In this document: in pieces, positions 1 through 10,680 of the stretch | Layout: each line of letters starts with the position of its first letter | How positions within the stretch are numbered: the first letter of the stretch is position 1 | Source of the DNA: Gracilaria vermiculophylla | Taxonomy: Eukaryota; Rhodophyta; Florideophyceae; Gracilariales; Gracilariaceae | Length of the DNA: 36,720 nt | NCBI GenBank assembly: GCA_019155205.2 | Contig: JAHNZQ020000181.1 | Location: forward strand, 2,614,534 to 2,651,253 | Direction of reading: 5' to 3' | Made by a program: the position numbers and the translations under genes | The notes under the pieces: generated by a model | Told to the model about the DNA's origin: nothing | What the model saw: only the letters and a program-made list of their open reading frames with translations | The model's database searches: none

Positions 1-2919
1 TAAATTCTACCGTACCTTAAGGATACTGTAGCGCACGCGGACAATATTATGCACCACGTGGCCCAGCTAATAAATTACGAACCCTCCTTAGGAATATTAT
101 GCCTTAAGGCCAAACCACCATATTGCCATAGGAGCCACTGTACTACAGAAACCCCATCGCAATAGAGGCAACAAAGCGACAGCTAGTCTGCCAACTGCAA
201 GTGTTCCTTTCAAGACCGACAACTACTCGTCTTTGAAGCCCATTTAAGCGCCGAGACCATCAGACCAAATCTTTTAGTTACCCTCAAGAGCACAGGATGG
301 TATTTGAACTCATCCTACTTTGCCGTGGAAGTCGTATCTTTTTAGTAAATGTAAGCTTTATAAGCTGTTTTACGTGCTTCACTGTTTTTATTCCCAGGAA
401 CTCCATGAGCCCAGTACGGAGTAGCAGTTGTGGTCACAATCGATGATGCTGACTGCGTCCAATAGCAAGGCGTCCCACCACATTATGGGCACGCAACATC
501 CTCGATTGCAGGAGTTACTGCCGGTAGTTCAACGCTGATAGAAATTGGGTTGGACCTTTTCGTAAATGGATCATCACACTTTTTTTCTTTTGGAGTAAGA
601 AGAAGTAAGCTCTCTTTGAAACACAGACGCTCATTGCGTTGTTTGTTCGGTGGGTTGTCGCTCATCACGACAAAGGTACGGAATTTGAAGACTGCAGTCA
701 ATGCAGGAGACGAGAAAGAATGAAGAATGAAAGTGATGTTTTAGTTTGCTTTTCAAGACGTCTGTGATGCGTATGGTTGTGTTCCAAAGGAAAAAATCCA
801 AGTGTAGCTTTCCATCATCTTTTCTGGCTTCTGAGCCACCCATCTGACTATGCATCCACAAAGCTCATTGGCCCTTTCTTTTGTCTATCTCTATGGACAT
901 TACAAATTATAGGGTCAAAAGGGCTAACGTAGTCGTTAATGCAAAATACATTAAAAGTATAAAAGTCTTGTATTAAGTCATGCATTGTATTGACGCTGAG
1001 CATTATAAGGCTATCAATTAAACGTTATATTTGTATTACTGTAAATATTTAACAAAATGACTTAAAAATGAAAACAATGGCCGACACTATGAGGAACTAT
1101 TTGAAGTTTTGTGTTATTAGCTTTTAATTCGGAAGATCCAATGTGGTTTTGAGGGAAAAAGGCAACGCTTTATGGAAATAATGACGCGCGAGTTCAAAAT
1201 GTCTTATCATTTTGAAACGCGAAATTGAACGGTTTTAAAGTAGGTATAGCGACGGGTTCAGAAGGCCAAACTGCGGGGTTTTTGGGAGCTTTATGGGTGT
1301 CCAACTCTATACGTACGTTTATGAAACGCACTGTACTTGAGTTTCATTCTTCAAACACTGAAAATTTATGTTTTCAATGCATCAAAGTGGTACTTGCAGC
1401 ACGAGTTACACGGCATAGGCAGGGTGAATACTGTCAATGACATAATTGAGTTCTGTGACGCACTAACTATGGCGCTTTTGCATTCGATGGCGGTGGAATA
1501 GAGCCGTGTCGCGTTTCAAAAAATATGTTTTTGGGTCGGCTGTAAAGAAATTGCAGAGGTGAATAAGAGAAAGTATACAGATTTATAAATTAACCAAGAT
1601 GGTAAACGTAATGGTAAAATACCATGGATTATCTGGTTGAAATGTTGTTGAAAAACTGCCGGAGGCTGGTGATGGAAAACGACAGCAATAATGTAAGGTA
1701 CGTGCCACGTTGAGACTTGAAACTTGAACCAGGGGTCATTTGATTGCAAACACTGCAATGAACGCTTTAAAAGCAAGTGCCGCTGGCAGTTTTTGCCTGG
1801 AAATTGCTGCAGAGCTCCGTACCCTAATTGAGCTAGCTTCGCGCAGAAATGTGCTAATGGAGCATTCAGCGGAGATTTGCATGCGGGAGCACAAGATACT
1901 ACAGCTGCTTCTTGCGCTGCTCAGAAGGGCACTTTGAGCTGTGTTGTTTGGAATGAGTTGGTTGTAAAGTCGGCAGATGCAGCGAGCGATGGAGTCGGAG
2001 AGTAAGTCGACGGATCTTCTTTGGCTGATCTCAAGAGCTTGAAATGATTGAGGTGTGACCGAATTATGTGGCCTCATACAGAGTCTGCGGGCGCTGATGG
2101 CGTTTGTGGGCACAAGCCTGGCACGCGCGACACATTTAAAACACATGCGAAAGCAGTGAGGGTTTCCATGAAGGACGTTAGCGTACAGTGTTTCACTTTC
2201 TGAAGTACTGAAGTACGTTCGTTTTCTGTGTTAGAAGCGAATATTTTGTGCACGAAAAGCTAAGACACGCAGCTTTCATACGGGGTATCGAACGTCAGTA
2301 CTGCAGAAAAACGGAAATGAGGTGGGCTTTATTTGCCAAGTCCGAAATCATGTTAATTTTCCGCCGCATTACATGGTAAACTCATGAAACACACGCAATG
2401 CCTGCGAAATATAGTGACAATTTACTGTATATCAAAGTATTGGTCCGATATGATACTATTATCATCACTCACAGAAAGTGGGCCGCCATATTCTCAGCAC
2501 TCAAGCACTCCAATCGATATAAACGCACATGCGCTGCCCAAAAACCGCTCGCCAAGCATGCAAATTCATATTGAACCGTGCCCATGATATGCATCCACAG
2601 GGGGCCATCGCGATTACACCAGCTTAGCCCTCATAGACGGTTTCATGTATCATCATCCCACCTGATGATAGTCTCCCATTAGCAGTGCTCATCTTTGAAA
2701 CGAACAACTTTTATTCGACACACCCGGAAGCAAAAGGAGTTTAATGACAGAAAGTCAAACGCCGCCACGAAAACTGAGGTCATCCAAAGCGTTGTACTCC
2801 GAGGTCTAGAGTTTTCCCTCCATGTAACTGTATTCCTACTTTTGGCGTTTGCAATGTGCTTGCGTCAGTCGCAATGCTTTCTCACCAATCTACAACGGCG
2901 GTCTAATTGTGAACCCGGC
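1..2919. other. Gene-poor, AT-rich stretch
   Basis: No open frame here resembles a family I know; the longest are short and overlap on both strands. Small repeated words occur at the left edge: the palindrome CCTTAAGG at 15-22 and 102-109, and AATATTATGC at 43-52 and 93-102. Near 1738-1780 (+) a short frame contains CKHCNERFKSK, which faintly recalls a zinc-finger transposase but is broken by stops. I read the stretch as intergenic DNA, perhaps with old transposon debris. Confidence 0.5.
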
Positions 2920-2926
2920 ATATATA
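2919..2926 (+). promoter_or_regulatory. Possible TATA box of the subtilase gene
   Basis: The string CATATATACC is centred at about 2923, some 180 bp before the subtilase ATG at 3104. Its position would allow a 5' untranslated leader of about 150 nt. It is a motif match only; no start-site data support it. Confidence 0.35.
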
Positions 2927-3103
2927 CCGACAGAGACACATCCGCAAGCACATGGTTGCCGGTTCTGAACGTGCGCAGGCGTATAGTGATCGTATTTGCT
3001 TCTGAAATCGTCCCAAAGGCTTCTTATTTCAAGAGGGTTCTTTGCAAGGAACCAGTTTTTCTGCCTCTCAACTAAAACTTGAACTTTGACTCGCCATATT
3101 GTA

Positions 3104-4306
3104 ATGGCCTTCAAAATGCATCTAATACTGGCACAGGTGGGCCTTATTCTCATCGCCCTAGACTCAGTTGCGGCTCAGGGCAGAGCGCGTGCATCTGAGC
3201 GCATTCCCGGCGCGTTTATTGTGCAGCTTATCGGGGAATGTGCAGGCAAATGTCGCGGGGAGTTGCAGTCCGCACTTGCCTCCAATGAACAAACTTCCGG
3301 CTGCACTTTCGCTTCTGCAGGCAGTGCCATTGGGGCTCTCGACTTTGAGTTCATTACATGCCCGCCCAAAGCTTCAGTTGAAGCGGAAGCGTTGTCGGCG
3401 GTGCTTTCATCTCAAGCCGATGTCGGATCGGTGCCAAAGATCGAGAACGTACAGCCGGATGCAATTGTGTCTACAGCAGCGGCCGAGACAACGTTGTATG
3501 GTTTGGATCAAACAGACGGTGGGCTGCCAACAGATGGCCTACGCACATGCAGTATGACCAGTAACAATGGAGAAGGCGTTAATGTATGGATTTTGGACAC
3601 TGGATGCACGCCGGCAAATGGCGGCATGTGCGCTGGCTTCTACGGCGGAAGAGTGAAATGTAGAGACGTTCAAGGGCATGGCACGCATGTGGGAGGCACT
3701 GCCACTGATGCGGTGTACGGCGTAGCGCCGGCCGCGGCTCGCAGCTGCGTCAAGGTGCTTGGCAACAGGGGTTCCGGGAGCGTCTCCAACATTCTGAAAG
3801 GCATCTCCACCGTCACCAGAAATCTGAATATGTTTGGCAAGGGTGACGTGATCAACATGTCGCTCGGCGGAGGCTTCAACTCGCAACTCAATGACGGCGT
3901 GACGGAGGCGCGCTCCCAGGGAGTGTGGTTCGCGTTGGCGGCCGGCAACAGCGCGCAGAACGCCTGTGGCTCATCGCCGGCGTCCGCTGTCGGTGAGGGC
4001 ATCTTCACGGTGCAGGCACATGACAGTGATTTAAATGCGGCCAGCTTCACCAACTTTGGAACGGCTGCAGAGAATTGTGTGGACTTGTCCGCACCGGGTG
4101 TGGCCATTGAATCTACGTCTGTTAGAGGCGGCTCAGTGTCGTATTCGGGTACCTCGATGGCATCACCGCATGTTGCCGGCGCGTGTGCCATCTTGCTTTC
4201 AGATGGATTAGTTCCAAGCGTGGACCTTCTCACGGCCGAAGGCGCCACTATAACTCGCACCGGAGCGCTTGAACAGCCCTCTATCGGACTTGCGTGTGCA
4301 TTCTGA
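3104..4306 (+). CDS. Secreted subtilisin-like serine protease (S8, proteinase K type)
   Basis: This 400-residue intronless protein is an extracellular or vacuolar endopeptidase of the S8 family. Residues 1-25 form a signal peptide (hydrophobic LILAQVGLILIALDSVAA, probable cleavage near AAQ25). Residues about 35-120 look like an inhibitor-type propeptide. The catalytic domain follows, with Asp165 in VWILDTGC, His192 in GHGTHVGG, the oxyanion Asn282 in ALAAGN and Ser351 in GTSMASPHVAG, so all active-site residues are present. Cysteines are frequent, including LDTGC and the C-terminal LACAF, as in secreted proteinase K homologues. The ATG at 3104 was chosen because it is the first Met of the frame; a second at 3116 would also leave a usable signal peptide. 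The substrate is unknown. The gene is convergent with the methyltransferase downstream. Confidence 0.93.
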   Translation: MAFKMHLILAQVGLILIALDSVAAQGRARASERIPGAFIVQLIGECAGKCRGELQSALASNEQTSGCTFASAGSAIGALDFEFITCPPKASVEAEALSAVLSSQADVGSVPKIENVQPDAIVSTAAAETTLYGLDQTDGGLPTDGLRTCSMTSNNGEGVNVWILDTGCTPANGGMCAGFYGGRVKCRDVQGHGTHVGGTATDAVYGVAPAAARSCVKVLGNRGSGSVSNILKGISTVTRNLNMFGKGDVINMSLGGGFNSQLNDGVTEARSQGVWFALAAGNSAQNACGSSPASAVGEGIFTVQAHDSDLNAASFTNFGTAAENCVDLSAPGVAIESTSVRGGSVSYSGTSMASPHVAGACAILLSDGLVPSVDLLTAEGATITRTGALEQPSIGLACAF

Positions 4307-4481
4307 TCTGCTCGAGGATTGAAGGCAGATGGATGCTCTTATCTTCGCTAAGACGTTGGTTCTAAGTGCACATAGGCGTGGTGGTCAAACCAACTAGGAA
4401 TGGAATCATAGATACGATTAAAAGCTCATGACTCACAAGAGTATTAAAGCAGACGACCGCTACAAAGGACACAAATTCTAG

Positions 4482-5294
4482 TTATATACCACTTTTTGAA
4501 GCGGTGATGAACACAATTGACCCAGGAAAATCAAAAGACCAACGTCCGAAAGATGCATTACAATCGCCCACGACATCAACGCCCATGACAGCAAATCCTG
4601 CGCGGCGGAACATTCTGCGGGAATTGGCCAGCAACTGAGGGTGATGGTGGCGACAAAGCTGCAACAAGAACGCGCTTCCCGGGCGACTGAGAGCCACAAC
4701 ATCGCGCAAAAGAACTTCGAAGTCGATGTTACTGACTATTGGGGAGGTGTAATCCACGAGCCATACGGTGTGTACACAGGTGTCGAACCCGTTTGAAAGC
4801 AGTTTGACAGCCCAGTCGTCGCGGTGAGTATCCAGCATGACTTCAGCAGGCTGCTGAGCGTGCTGCTGACCGGCCTTGCGCAGGAGATCGCGTCTGAGCT
4901 CCACAAGCGGTTCAAAATCGACTTGAAAGGTTACGAGCGCATGTTGCAAGCTGTCGTGGCGAAGGGCGCCACTATCAAACGCACCTCCCAGCAAGACGAG
5001 CTGCATGCGGCGTTCATCCGCGGCATTTTGGGTGTTGAGGAACTCGAGGCGGTAGCGCGTCTGGATGATGCTCTGCACGTATTCCATGCGGGAGGCATCG
5101 ACAAGACGGCGCGATGACGGGGTAGAGACATGTTTGGCGGCGGAGTCACACACAAGCGGCTGCCGCAGCTGGGCCTCGGCGGCGCGAAAGGCGGCATGGC
5201 GCAGCGCATGTTGGACGTAGGTGTCGGCAGAGGGACAGGCGCAGGCGGGGGCGGGTGGCTCGTCAAGGAGTGGCTTCCGCGAGGCGAAGAACAT
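4482..5294 (-). CDS. LCMT-family SAM-dependent methyltransferase
   Basis: The 270-residue protein resembles the leucine carboxyl methyltransferase family, and especially the mostly bacterial putative methyltransferase branch of it. Support comes from the order of motifs: an N-terminal helix with an Arg before the SAM fold (IIQTRYRLEF, 77-86), the SAM-binding loop LVLLGGAFDSGALR (99-112), and the segment DWAVKLLSNGFDTCVHTVWLVDY (160-182), which matches the family pattern DW-x-LL-x-GFD-x(n)-WL. The usual EGLLMYL sequence after that point is replaced by a divergent VDYTSPIV, so the substrate may differ. Possible targets are a protein C-terminus (as in PP2A methylation) or a small molecule; the sequence does not decide. 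The ATG at 5294 is the first Met of the frame. No intron is seen. The 3' end is 175 bp from the convergent subtilase. Confidence 0.75.
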   Translation of the reverse strand: MFFASRKPLLDEPPAPACACPSADTYVQHALRHAAFRAAEAQLRQPLVCDSAAKHVSTPSSRRLVDASRMEYVQSIIQTRYRLEFLNTQNAADERRMQLVLLGGAFDSGALRHDSLQHALVTFQVDFEPLVELRRDLLRKAGQQHAQQPAEVMLDTHRDDWAVKLLSNGFDTCVHTVWLVDYTSPIVSNIDFEVLLRDVVALSRPGSAFLLQLCRHHHPQLLANSRRMFRRAGFAVMGVDVVGDCNASFGRWSFDFPGSIVFITASKSGI

Positions 5295-5741
5295 GTTTGA
5301 CAAGCGTGGCGGGGCAGGCAGCACACATACAACCAGCGGCGAAGAGCGACGGCGACGGCGTGCAACACGGACGTCTCGAGCGGCACGGGCGTGGCGGAGG
5401 TGGTGGGGTGCGCGACTGCGGCGCGCTACATGCAACGCACGCAGCAGAGCGTGTACCCTCCACTCGCGCGCGTGGCACGCGAGGCTGACGCCGTGGCGGG
5501 CATTGTCCCAGCCGGCGTCCTGGCGCGTTGGTGCCCTTCGCCGCGCGCGCGCGTTGCGCTTTGCTCCGCCGCCATTGGCGCCAAGCGCAGCGCTGCAGCA
5601 GCTCTAAAAGTTTAGCCTGCGCGCCACGCGCTGCCTGAGCGCGCCACCGCTGCCATTGCAGCTGCTCGAGCTGCGTTCCCCCTCGCCCCCTTCGCCCGCA
5701 GTCTCCGTCAACCCGCGCGCCTGCGCGCGTCCCCTCCGCAA

Positions 5742-5786
<45 letters not shown>

Positions 5787-6330
5787 CGACTCCGTCGTCC
5801 AGCTGCCCGTCCCCGCCGTGGCACCCCTGCCGCGCATCTTCCGCGCGCCTCTGCGCCCCCACCGCCTCTTCCGCACCCCTCCGCCACAGCATCTCTCGCC
5901 GCACTCCGTCTCCCGCCACCATCGCCCCACCGCACGCAGCGCACGTCCGTACCGCGAGCGCGCGCCCTCTCTCTTCCGCGGCGCCATCAGCAGGCTCGCC
6001 ACCCCCGCCGACCTTCCCGACGCAGTCATCCTCCTTGGGTGCGCCCCACGCGACATGCACCAGTCGTCTGCTAGACTGACTGTCGCTTCGTCGCGTCAGG
6101 CATCTGTTCCCCCGGTCGTCCTCCGATAGCGTCGCACTTTGTCAGCCGCCCGTCAAGTATCGCCGCATCACAGCCCCGAACGCCGTGCCCCAGCCACCAA
6201 TTGCCTTGCATAGCCGTTCAGCCCTTCGCACGCTTGTTGTTGCCGTTATCGCCGCGCGCCTGTGCAACCGTCTCAACCTGAGCGCACATCTTTCATGCTC
6301 ACAGCCAACACGCCCACTTCATGCCCATTA
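5295..6330. other. GC-rich intergenic region
   Basis: This 1-kb spacer separates the UTP14 stop from the methyltransferase start. Extreme GC content leaves long stop-free frames on both strands (Pro-rich, Arg-rich, Gly-rich), but they lack plausible ATG starts or family resemblance. It probably holds the methyltransferase promoter and 5' leader plus the UTP14 3' end. Confidence 0.6.
5742..5786. repeat. (GCC)15 trinucleotide microsatellite
   Basis: There are fifteen perfect GCC units (GGC on the minus strand) in a very GC-rich stretch about 450 bp upstream of the methyltransferase ATG. It lies between two minus-strand genes and could be in the 5' untranslated region or promoter of the methyltransferase. 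The plus-strand frame through it would read polyproline, but I see no convincing gene there. Confidence 0.95.
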
Positions 6331-9285
6331 CTACACCATCAACCCTCGCCTTGCCCGATCCCTCTTCTCAGCGCGCGCCTTTCTCATCTTCAACACCGCT
6401 CTCTTGCTGCCAGCTGTCTCAGCGATTGGATCGATAGCCGCCCCGACTTGACTGCAAACCCTCGGCCGCACAAATTTTGCAAACCGCTCGCCCGTCATCA
6501 GCTCGCTGCACACGGGTGTGCGAACCTCCATTTCCCACTCCTCCCTCTTGGCAAAAGGGAACGGCACCTGCGCCATTGTCAGCTGCGTCGCCTGTTTCAC
6601 GCGTCTTTCCTCCAGAATCACGTGTTTCAGTTTTGCATCCTTGCGTGCCCCAACCGCCGACCTTCTCGCCTCCGCCAGTCGTTGTTTCGCCGCCCTTGCA
6701 AATGCGCTTTCAGTCTTTCTCGCCTTCACTCCAGCCCCGTCCCACTTACCCCACCCAGGCAGCACTTCCGCCTGCACGTCGCTCGCTTCCGGCAGCCCTT
6801 CCTCCACGTGCTCCATTTTGGCCTTCTCGAAATCTTCTTCTTCCGCACCTCCCGCACCTGCGAAAGCCGCCGCCACTTGTCGCATTCTGGCAATTGCATC
6901 CTCAGTGTTTTCACTGCGCGCTCTCTTCACCTCTCCATCTTTTGCCGCCTTCTCGCGCTTTCGTTTTGTTTTTTTCGACTTTGACCTCGTGCTTGAACCC
7001 GGTCCGTCTTTCAACCAAGGGTTGCTGCCCATTTCCATGCCACCCTCCTTCCCATTAGCCCCATTTTCTACCGATCGCTTCTTACGCTTCAAACCATTGC
7101 CCGCTGAGTCCAGCGCATGTCCTATTTTCGCCTCATTTTTCACCTCGTCAATTCCACTCTCATCATTCTCCGCTACTTTGATATTCTCCAGTCCGGCACT
7201 GACCCACGCGTTGCTCTCTTTGTCCCATTCAGCTTCAGCTGCAACTTGTACTCCATTTGTTTGTCCTGCACTCTTGTCCGCACCTTTCGCTCTCTTCTTG
7301 TCCTTGTTTTTGTTCTTCTTCTCTCTTTCTGCTCTTCCAACTGCATCACGCACGTCTCTCTCCCCCACTTTCCCCTTTCGCGGTTTTGCGCTGTCCTTGG
7401 CACTCTTCATCGCTTTCCCCTCGTCTCGAGCTTTCAGCCACGGGTTACTCTCAGTTTCTACGCCGGTGTCAGTTCGGTTCGCAACTCGCACTGCTTTGAC
7501 TTCCACGACGTTGCGTTTCTTGTCTCCGGCTTGCTTTTTGTCCTTTTTGCTTGATTTCTCTCCAGCACTTTTGCTTTTGGCGCTATCTGCGTACGCTTCT
7601 TGAATCCGTTCCGCTAAGTCCTCAACGTCATCTTCACCATTTTCAATCAGCCCCGGTGCCTCTACTTCCTCCTGCTCAGCGCAAATCTCTGGATCCGACT
7701 TAGGAGTGTCCACATTAAAGTATCGCTTTCCCTTGAAACGTACAAATATTTCCCCATCCTCATCAGAGTCCTCGCTTTCCTTCATTGTTTTCAGAAGTTC
7801 CAATGCCTCCTTCCGTTGACGTTCTTGTGCAGCCTGCATGAAGCGCATGCCCATCACCCCCTTTGGCTTCTTTTCCCGGGCATCCTCCTTCACCAGATCG
7901 CTTTCGATATCCTTCAATTTTTTCTGCAACGCCTCCTCGGTTTCGCTCTCGTCCTCCGCACTATCTTCTGCATCGGAATCGTCGCTGTCCACAGCAACGC
8001 CTTGCTTCTTCATAAGCTCTTGATGCAAACGCAGCTGTTCTTCAATTGCCGCCTTGGTGTCTCCTTCGCGCTTTGTCTCGACTCTAGATAGTTTTCTCCT
8101 CACCCACTTCGACGTGTTTTTGTGTCTCAACGTCATTCGTTCTTCAGCACGCCTTCGTTCTGCTTTCAGGAGAGCTTCCTCCTCATCATCGCTGCCAACC
8201 ATTCCAGCTACTTTTTCACGTTCCTTCTTCATTAAACGTCTATATTTTTTGCTCTTGATCTTCTTAATGCGCTTCATCTTGCGTTCATAGTGGAACATTA
8301 GTGAGCGCATTTTCGCCATCTGCCGCCGCCTTTCCATGATTTCTTCTTTGGATACCTCTGACACGCCAAGATCGTCCATGGCCTTTTTCTCACCCTGAAT
8401 TACCTGTTTCTCACTGGCCACCCCCGCTTCAACAAGAAGCTTTTCAATCTCTTCCTCGTATTCGTTGGTCGGCTGAAAATGACCAGCAATATCGCTGCTG
8501 TTGCGTCCAATTTTTGTGCCACCCCCATTCAACGGAAAAACCAGATGCTCGGCCTTCCGATTGTCCTTGACCACACGGCCCCATTTGTCCGAGATCGATT
8601 CCGTCACCTTTTCATAGGCGGCCGCCCTCGCGATTCGTCCTTGCACTGGCGCCGGCAAAGGCACAGCAAGTTGTTTCTTTCCGTCACTGTGCAGCCGGGC
8701 AATTTTCTTTTCAAGCTGCCCAATGGCTAGGCCCTTATCGCCGTCACCGGCTTTCCCCAGTGTGCTGAGCATGCGCTGCATCATTTCTCTCTGAGAGACG
8801 GTTTGTGTTCCGGGTGCGGAATGGATTGCCTCTTCCCCTACAACAGGGGCAACGGTACGGGCTTCTCGCATGCGGCGTTTGTCCAGATCGCGCCGATTGG
8901 TGGCGGCGAATACAACGTCGGCGAGCTTCTGTTGGTCGGCTTCGGAATCGTCGTCGTCCGCATCGAAAATTTCCTCTGGGAGTTCGTCGGAGTAGTCGTG
9001 CTCGGGTGCTGGAACGGTTAGTTTCTTTGCTGTTTCGGACACAGATTTGTTTCTCGCGTCAGCAGCTACTGAAAGCATATCGGAGAGTAGAATGCCCTCT
9101 CCCTCGCACGGGTCTGATTCGGAATGCTCATCTGCAGACAAGTCGTGGTCACTCGTGGCCACTTTGTTTTTAAGTGGCAAGTCCATGGAGGATAATGATG
9201 CGAGGTCTGAATCGATTTCCTCATCAGAGAAATCTCTCGGGGTGTGTGTGTGAGGCAATGCATCATGACCTTCGGAAGCACTCAT
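6331..9285 (-). CDS. UTP14: U3 snoRNP protein UTP14, small-subunit processome
   Basis: The 984-residue protein is the UTP14 homologue, a nucleolar part of the U3 small-subunit processome needed for 18S rRNA maturation (family knowledge). An acidic N-terminus (about 1-130) is followed by family landmarks: KRIKKIKSKKYRRLMKKE, then ERMTLRHKNTSKWVRR, then KPKGVMGMRFMQAA, all in the usual order. The middle and C-terminal third hold Lys/Glu/Asp-rich runs and repeated NPWL motifs (SNPWLKAR, SNPWLKDG). The end keeps the family's terminal block (PFPFAKREEWEMEVRTP, then IDPIAE). The ATG at 9285 was chosen because the preceding frame is Cys/Ser-rich with no family similarity and MSASEG begins the acidic region. 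The length is somewhat above the usual 770-900. No intron is seen. Confidence 0.93.
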   Translation of the reverse strand: MSASEGHDALPHTHTPRDFSDEEIDSDLASLSSMDLPLKNKVATSDHDLSADEHSESDPCEGEGILLSDMLSVAADARNKSVSETAKKLTVPAPEHDYSDELPEEIFDADDDDSEADQQKLADVVFAATNRRDLDKRRMREARTVAPVVGEEAIHSAPGTQTVSQREMMQRMLSTLGKAGDGDKGLAIGQLEKKIARLHSDGKKQLAVPLPAPVQGRIARAAAYEKVTESISDKWGRVVKDNRKAEHLVFPLNGGGTKIGRNSSDIAGHFQPTNEYEEEIEKLLVEAGVASEKQVIQGEKKAMDDLGVSEVSKEEIMERRRQMAKMRSLMFHYERKMKRIKKIKSKKYRRLMKKEREKVAGMVGSDDEEEALLKAERRRAEERMTLRHKNTSKWVRRKLSRVETKREGDTKAAIEEQLRLHQELMKKQGVAVDSDDSDAEDSAEDESETEEALQKKLKDIESDLVKEDAREKKPKGVMGMRFMQAAQERQRKEALELLKTMKESEDSDEDGEIFVRFKGKRYFNVDTPKSDPEICAEQEEVEAPGLIENGEDDVEDLAERIQEAYADSAKSKSAGEKSSKKDKKQAGDKKRNVVEVKAVRVANRTDTGVETESNPWLKARDEGKAMKSAKDSAKPRKGKVGERDVRDAVGRAEREKKNKNKDKKRAKGADKSAGQTNGVQVAAEAEWDKESNAWVSAGLENIKVAENDESGIDEVKNEAKIGHALDSAGNGLKRKKRSVENGANGKEGGMEMGSNPWLKDGPGSSTRSKSKKTKRKREKAAKDGEVKRARSENTEDAIARMRQVAAAFAGAGGAEEEDFEKAKMEHVEEGLPEASDVQAEVLPGWGKWDGAGVKARKTESAFARAAKQRLAEARRSAVGARKDAKLKHVILEERRVKQATQLTMAQVPFPFAKREEWEMEVRTPVCSELMTGERFAKFVRPRVCSQVGAAIDPIAETAGSKRAVLKMRKARAEKRDRARRGLMV

Positions 9286-10680
9286 CGCTGCACTGCTCTG
9301 GCCGCCACAGGGCCCTAGAAAAGGCTGCTCGCGCGTAAGATGAGCACGAGACGAGTTATGTGAATGGGTTCTGGAGCAGAGAGAAACTGAGCAGAGTGAA
9401 GGCACGCTGAAAGGCAGCTGTAGTAATCCACCACCGACCGGGACGAACAGAATTTCACCCTCTCTTGCCTCTGCTCGCTGCAATCCAAAGTCCTGAGACC
9501 ACGCGAACAGACGGCGGCGGCGGGGGCGGCGGGCCGTGGAAAAACAGATCAATTGCATAATGTGCACTGATATCGAACATTGGTTCAAAAAATGAAAAAA
9601 TAAGCAGGGTAAACAGTTGCTGTTGGGTCCAGTTTTTCGAAGAGCCATCAGCGTTTCCTTGCGGGAAACAAGCACGGTCTAAAACTTTTGAACACACTGA
9701 GAAGAGTGATCAGCGTTTTCTGCGCATGTTCCGGAGCTGGTTGTGCCCGCAGTCTCATGCTCTTTCATTCGGATGAGAGCCGCTGAGCGTTCCCCGGCAG
9801 AAATCGAACCCCAGTGTCACAGTTTTCCTTGTAGGGCCCAATCATTGCGCCCCTTCAAGTATTTCCCCATGATGGCATGGCTGACATGGCATCTTAGATT
9901 TCATTTTAGAGCAAAGCTGAGAGCTCAATGATTACTTCTCATGAGGCGAAAGATCGTATCCAGCGGTTCAGATCAAACGCAATCTAAACAGGAATTGCGT
10001 AGTGAATGAGTACAGAGCGATACATTGATTTGTTCTTTTTCTTATGGTAGAGATTCACGAAGAAAGTTTTCTGATGTGTGTTGAGCCGATTCCATATCAA
10101 CGGAACCTTAATGTTTTGCGTCTTTACTACTCACACGCAACTACGAATGAGATCCTGAAACACAGGATAAGTCCAATACCATTTAACGCCTCGTTGAACG
10201 CACTGGAAATAAATGCGATCGGTTTAATGTGACGAGCTTAGCCCTTCGCTCTTGTTGAGATGAGTGCCTACGGAACACGTCGCGCACTTGTCGGGTGACT
10301 GCGGCCGCAGAAGACTACGTTACGACTTGGCTCGCGCTCCCCAACTGTGCAGCAGACAGATCAAACGGAACACAAAAATAAATCAGGCGAATGATGGCAG
10401 CATGATTCACTCAGCAATGGCTCCACATGGCGCCTAATGATTAGACAATCACGCACGGTCTGATCCGCCGCAACGTTGGGCTTCTCGTGTCATTCACGAC
10501 TGGTGACTTCATCGAGATCATTCGCCTCGCTCCGCCGCCCGTCTGTCGATCGATGAAATCGCCGACGCACCCAGAGAATCTCAGATTTGCCTCCTGTCGC
10601 AAAGCAGGAAACACATAGCTTCGCCGTTCTGTTTCTTTCCTCACTCCATCATCTCCGTTCTCTCTCTACATTCATTCAAT
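9286..10680. other. Intergenic region between divergent UTP14 and ASL genes
   Basis: The spacer is 1.4 kb long. I find no convincing gene; the short frames at 9743-9931 and 10044-10232 have no recognisable features. It should contain the promoters of UTP14 (leftward) and argininosuccinate lyase (rightward). A tRNA-like fragment near 9790-9860 (minus) was considered and rejected. Confidence 0.55.

Noticed and set aside
483..861. Two minus-strand frames with a polypyrimidine tract and TGCAG acceptor-like site near 692-697
   Set aside because: A good acceptor-like site is present, but no donor or upstream exon could be found and neither frame resembles a known protein.
1738..1800. CKHCNERFKSK, reminiscent of a BED-type zinc finger of hAT transposases
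   Set aside because: The paired histidine or cysteine ligands are not found at the usual distance and stops flank the piece closely.
5263..6060. Long minus-strand and plus-strand frames through the (GCC)15 region
   Set aside because: High GC content removes stops in all frames. There is no family resemblance and starts are poor.
6518..7603. Long plus-strand frame inside UTP14
   Set aside because: It is Ser/Phe/Leu-rich and antisense to the Lys/Glu-rich part of a clear UTP14 gene.
9785..9865. tRNA-like sequence on the minus strand, with GGGGTTCGATT resembling a T-loop and GGCGCAATGATTGG resembling an A box
   Set aside because: The T stem pairs poorly, there is no D stem, the anticodon stem does not pair and the acceptor arms do not match. 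At best it is a decayed fragment.
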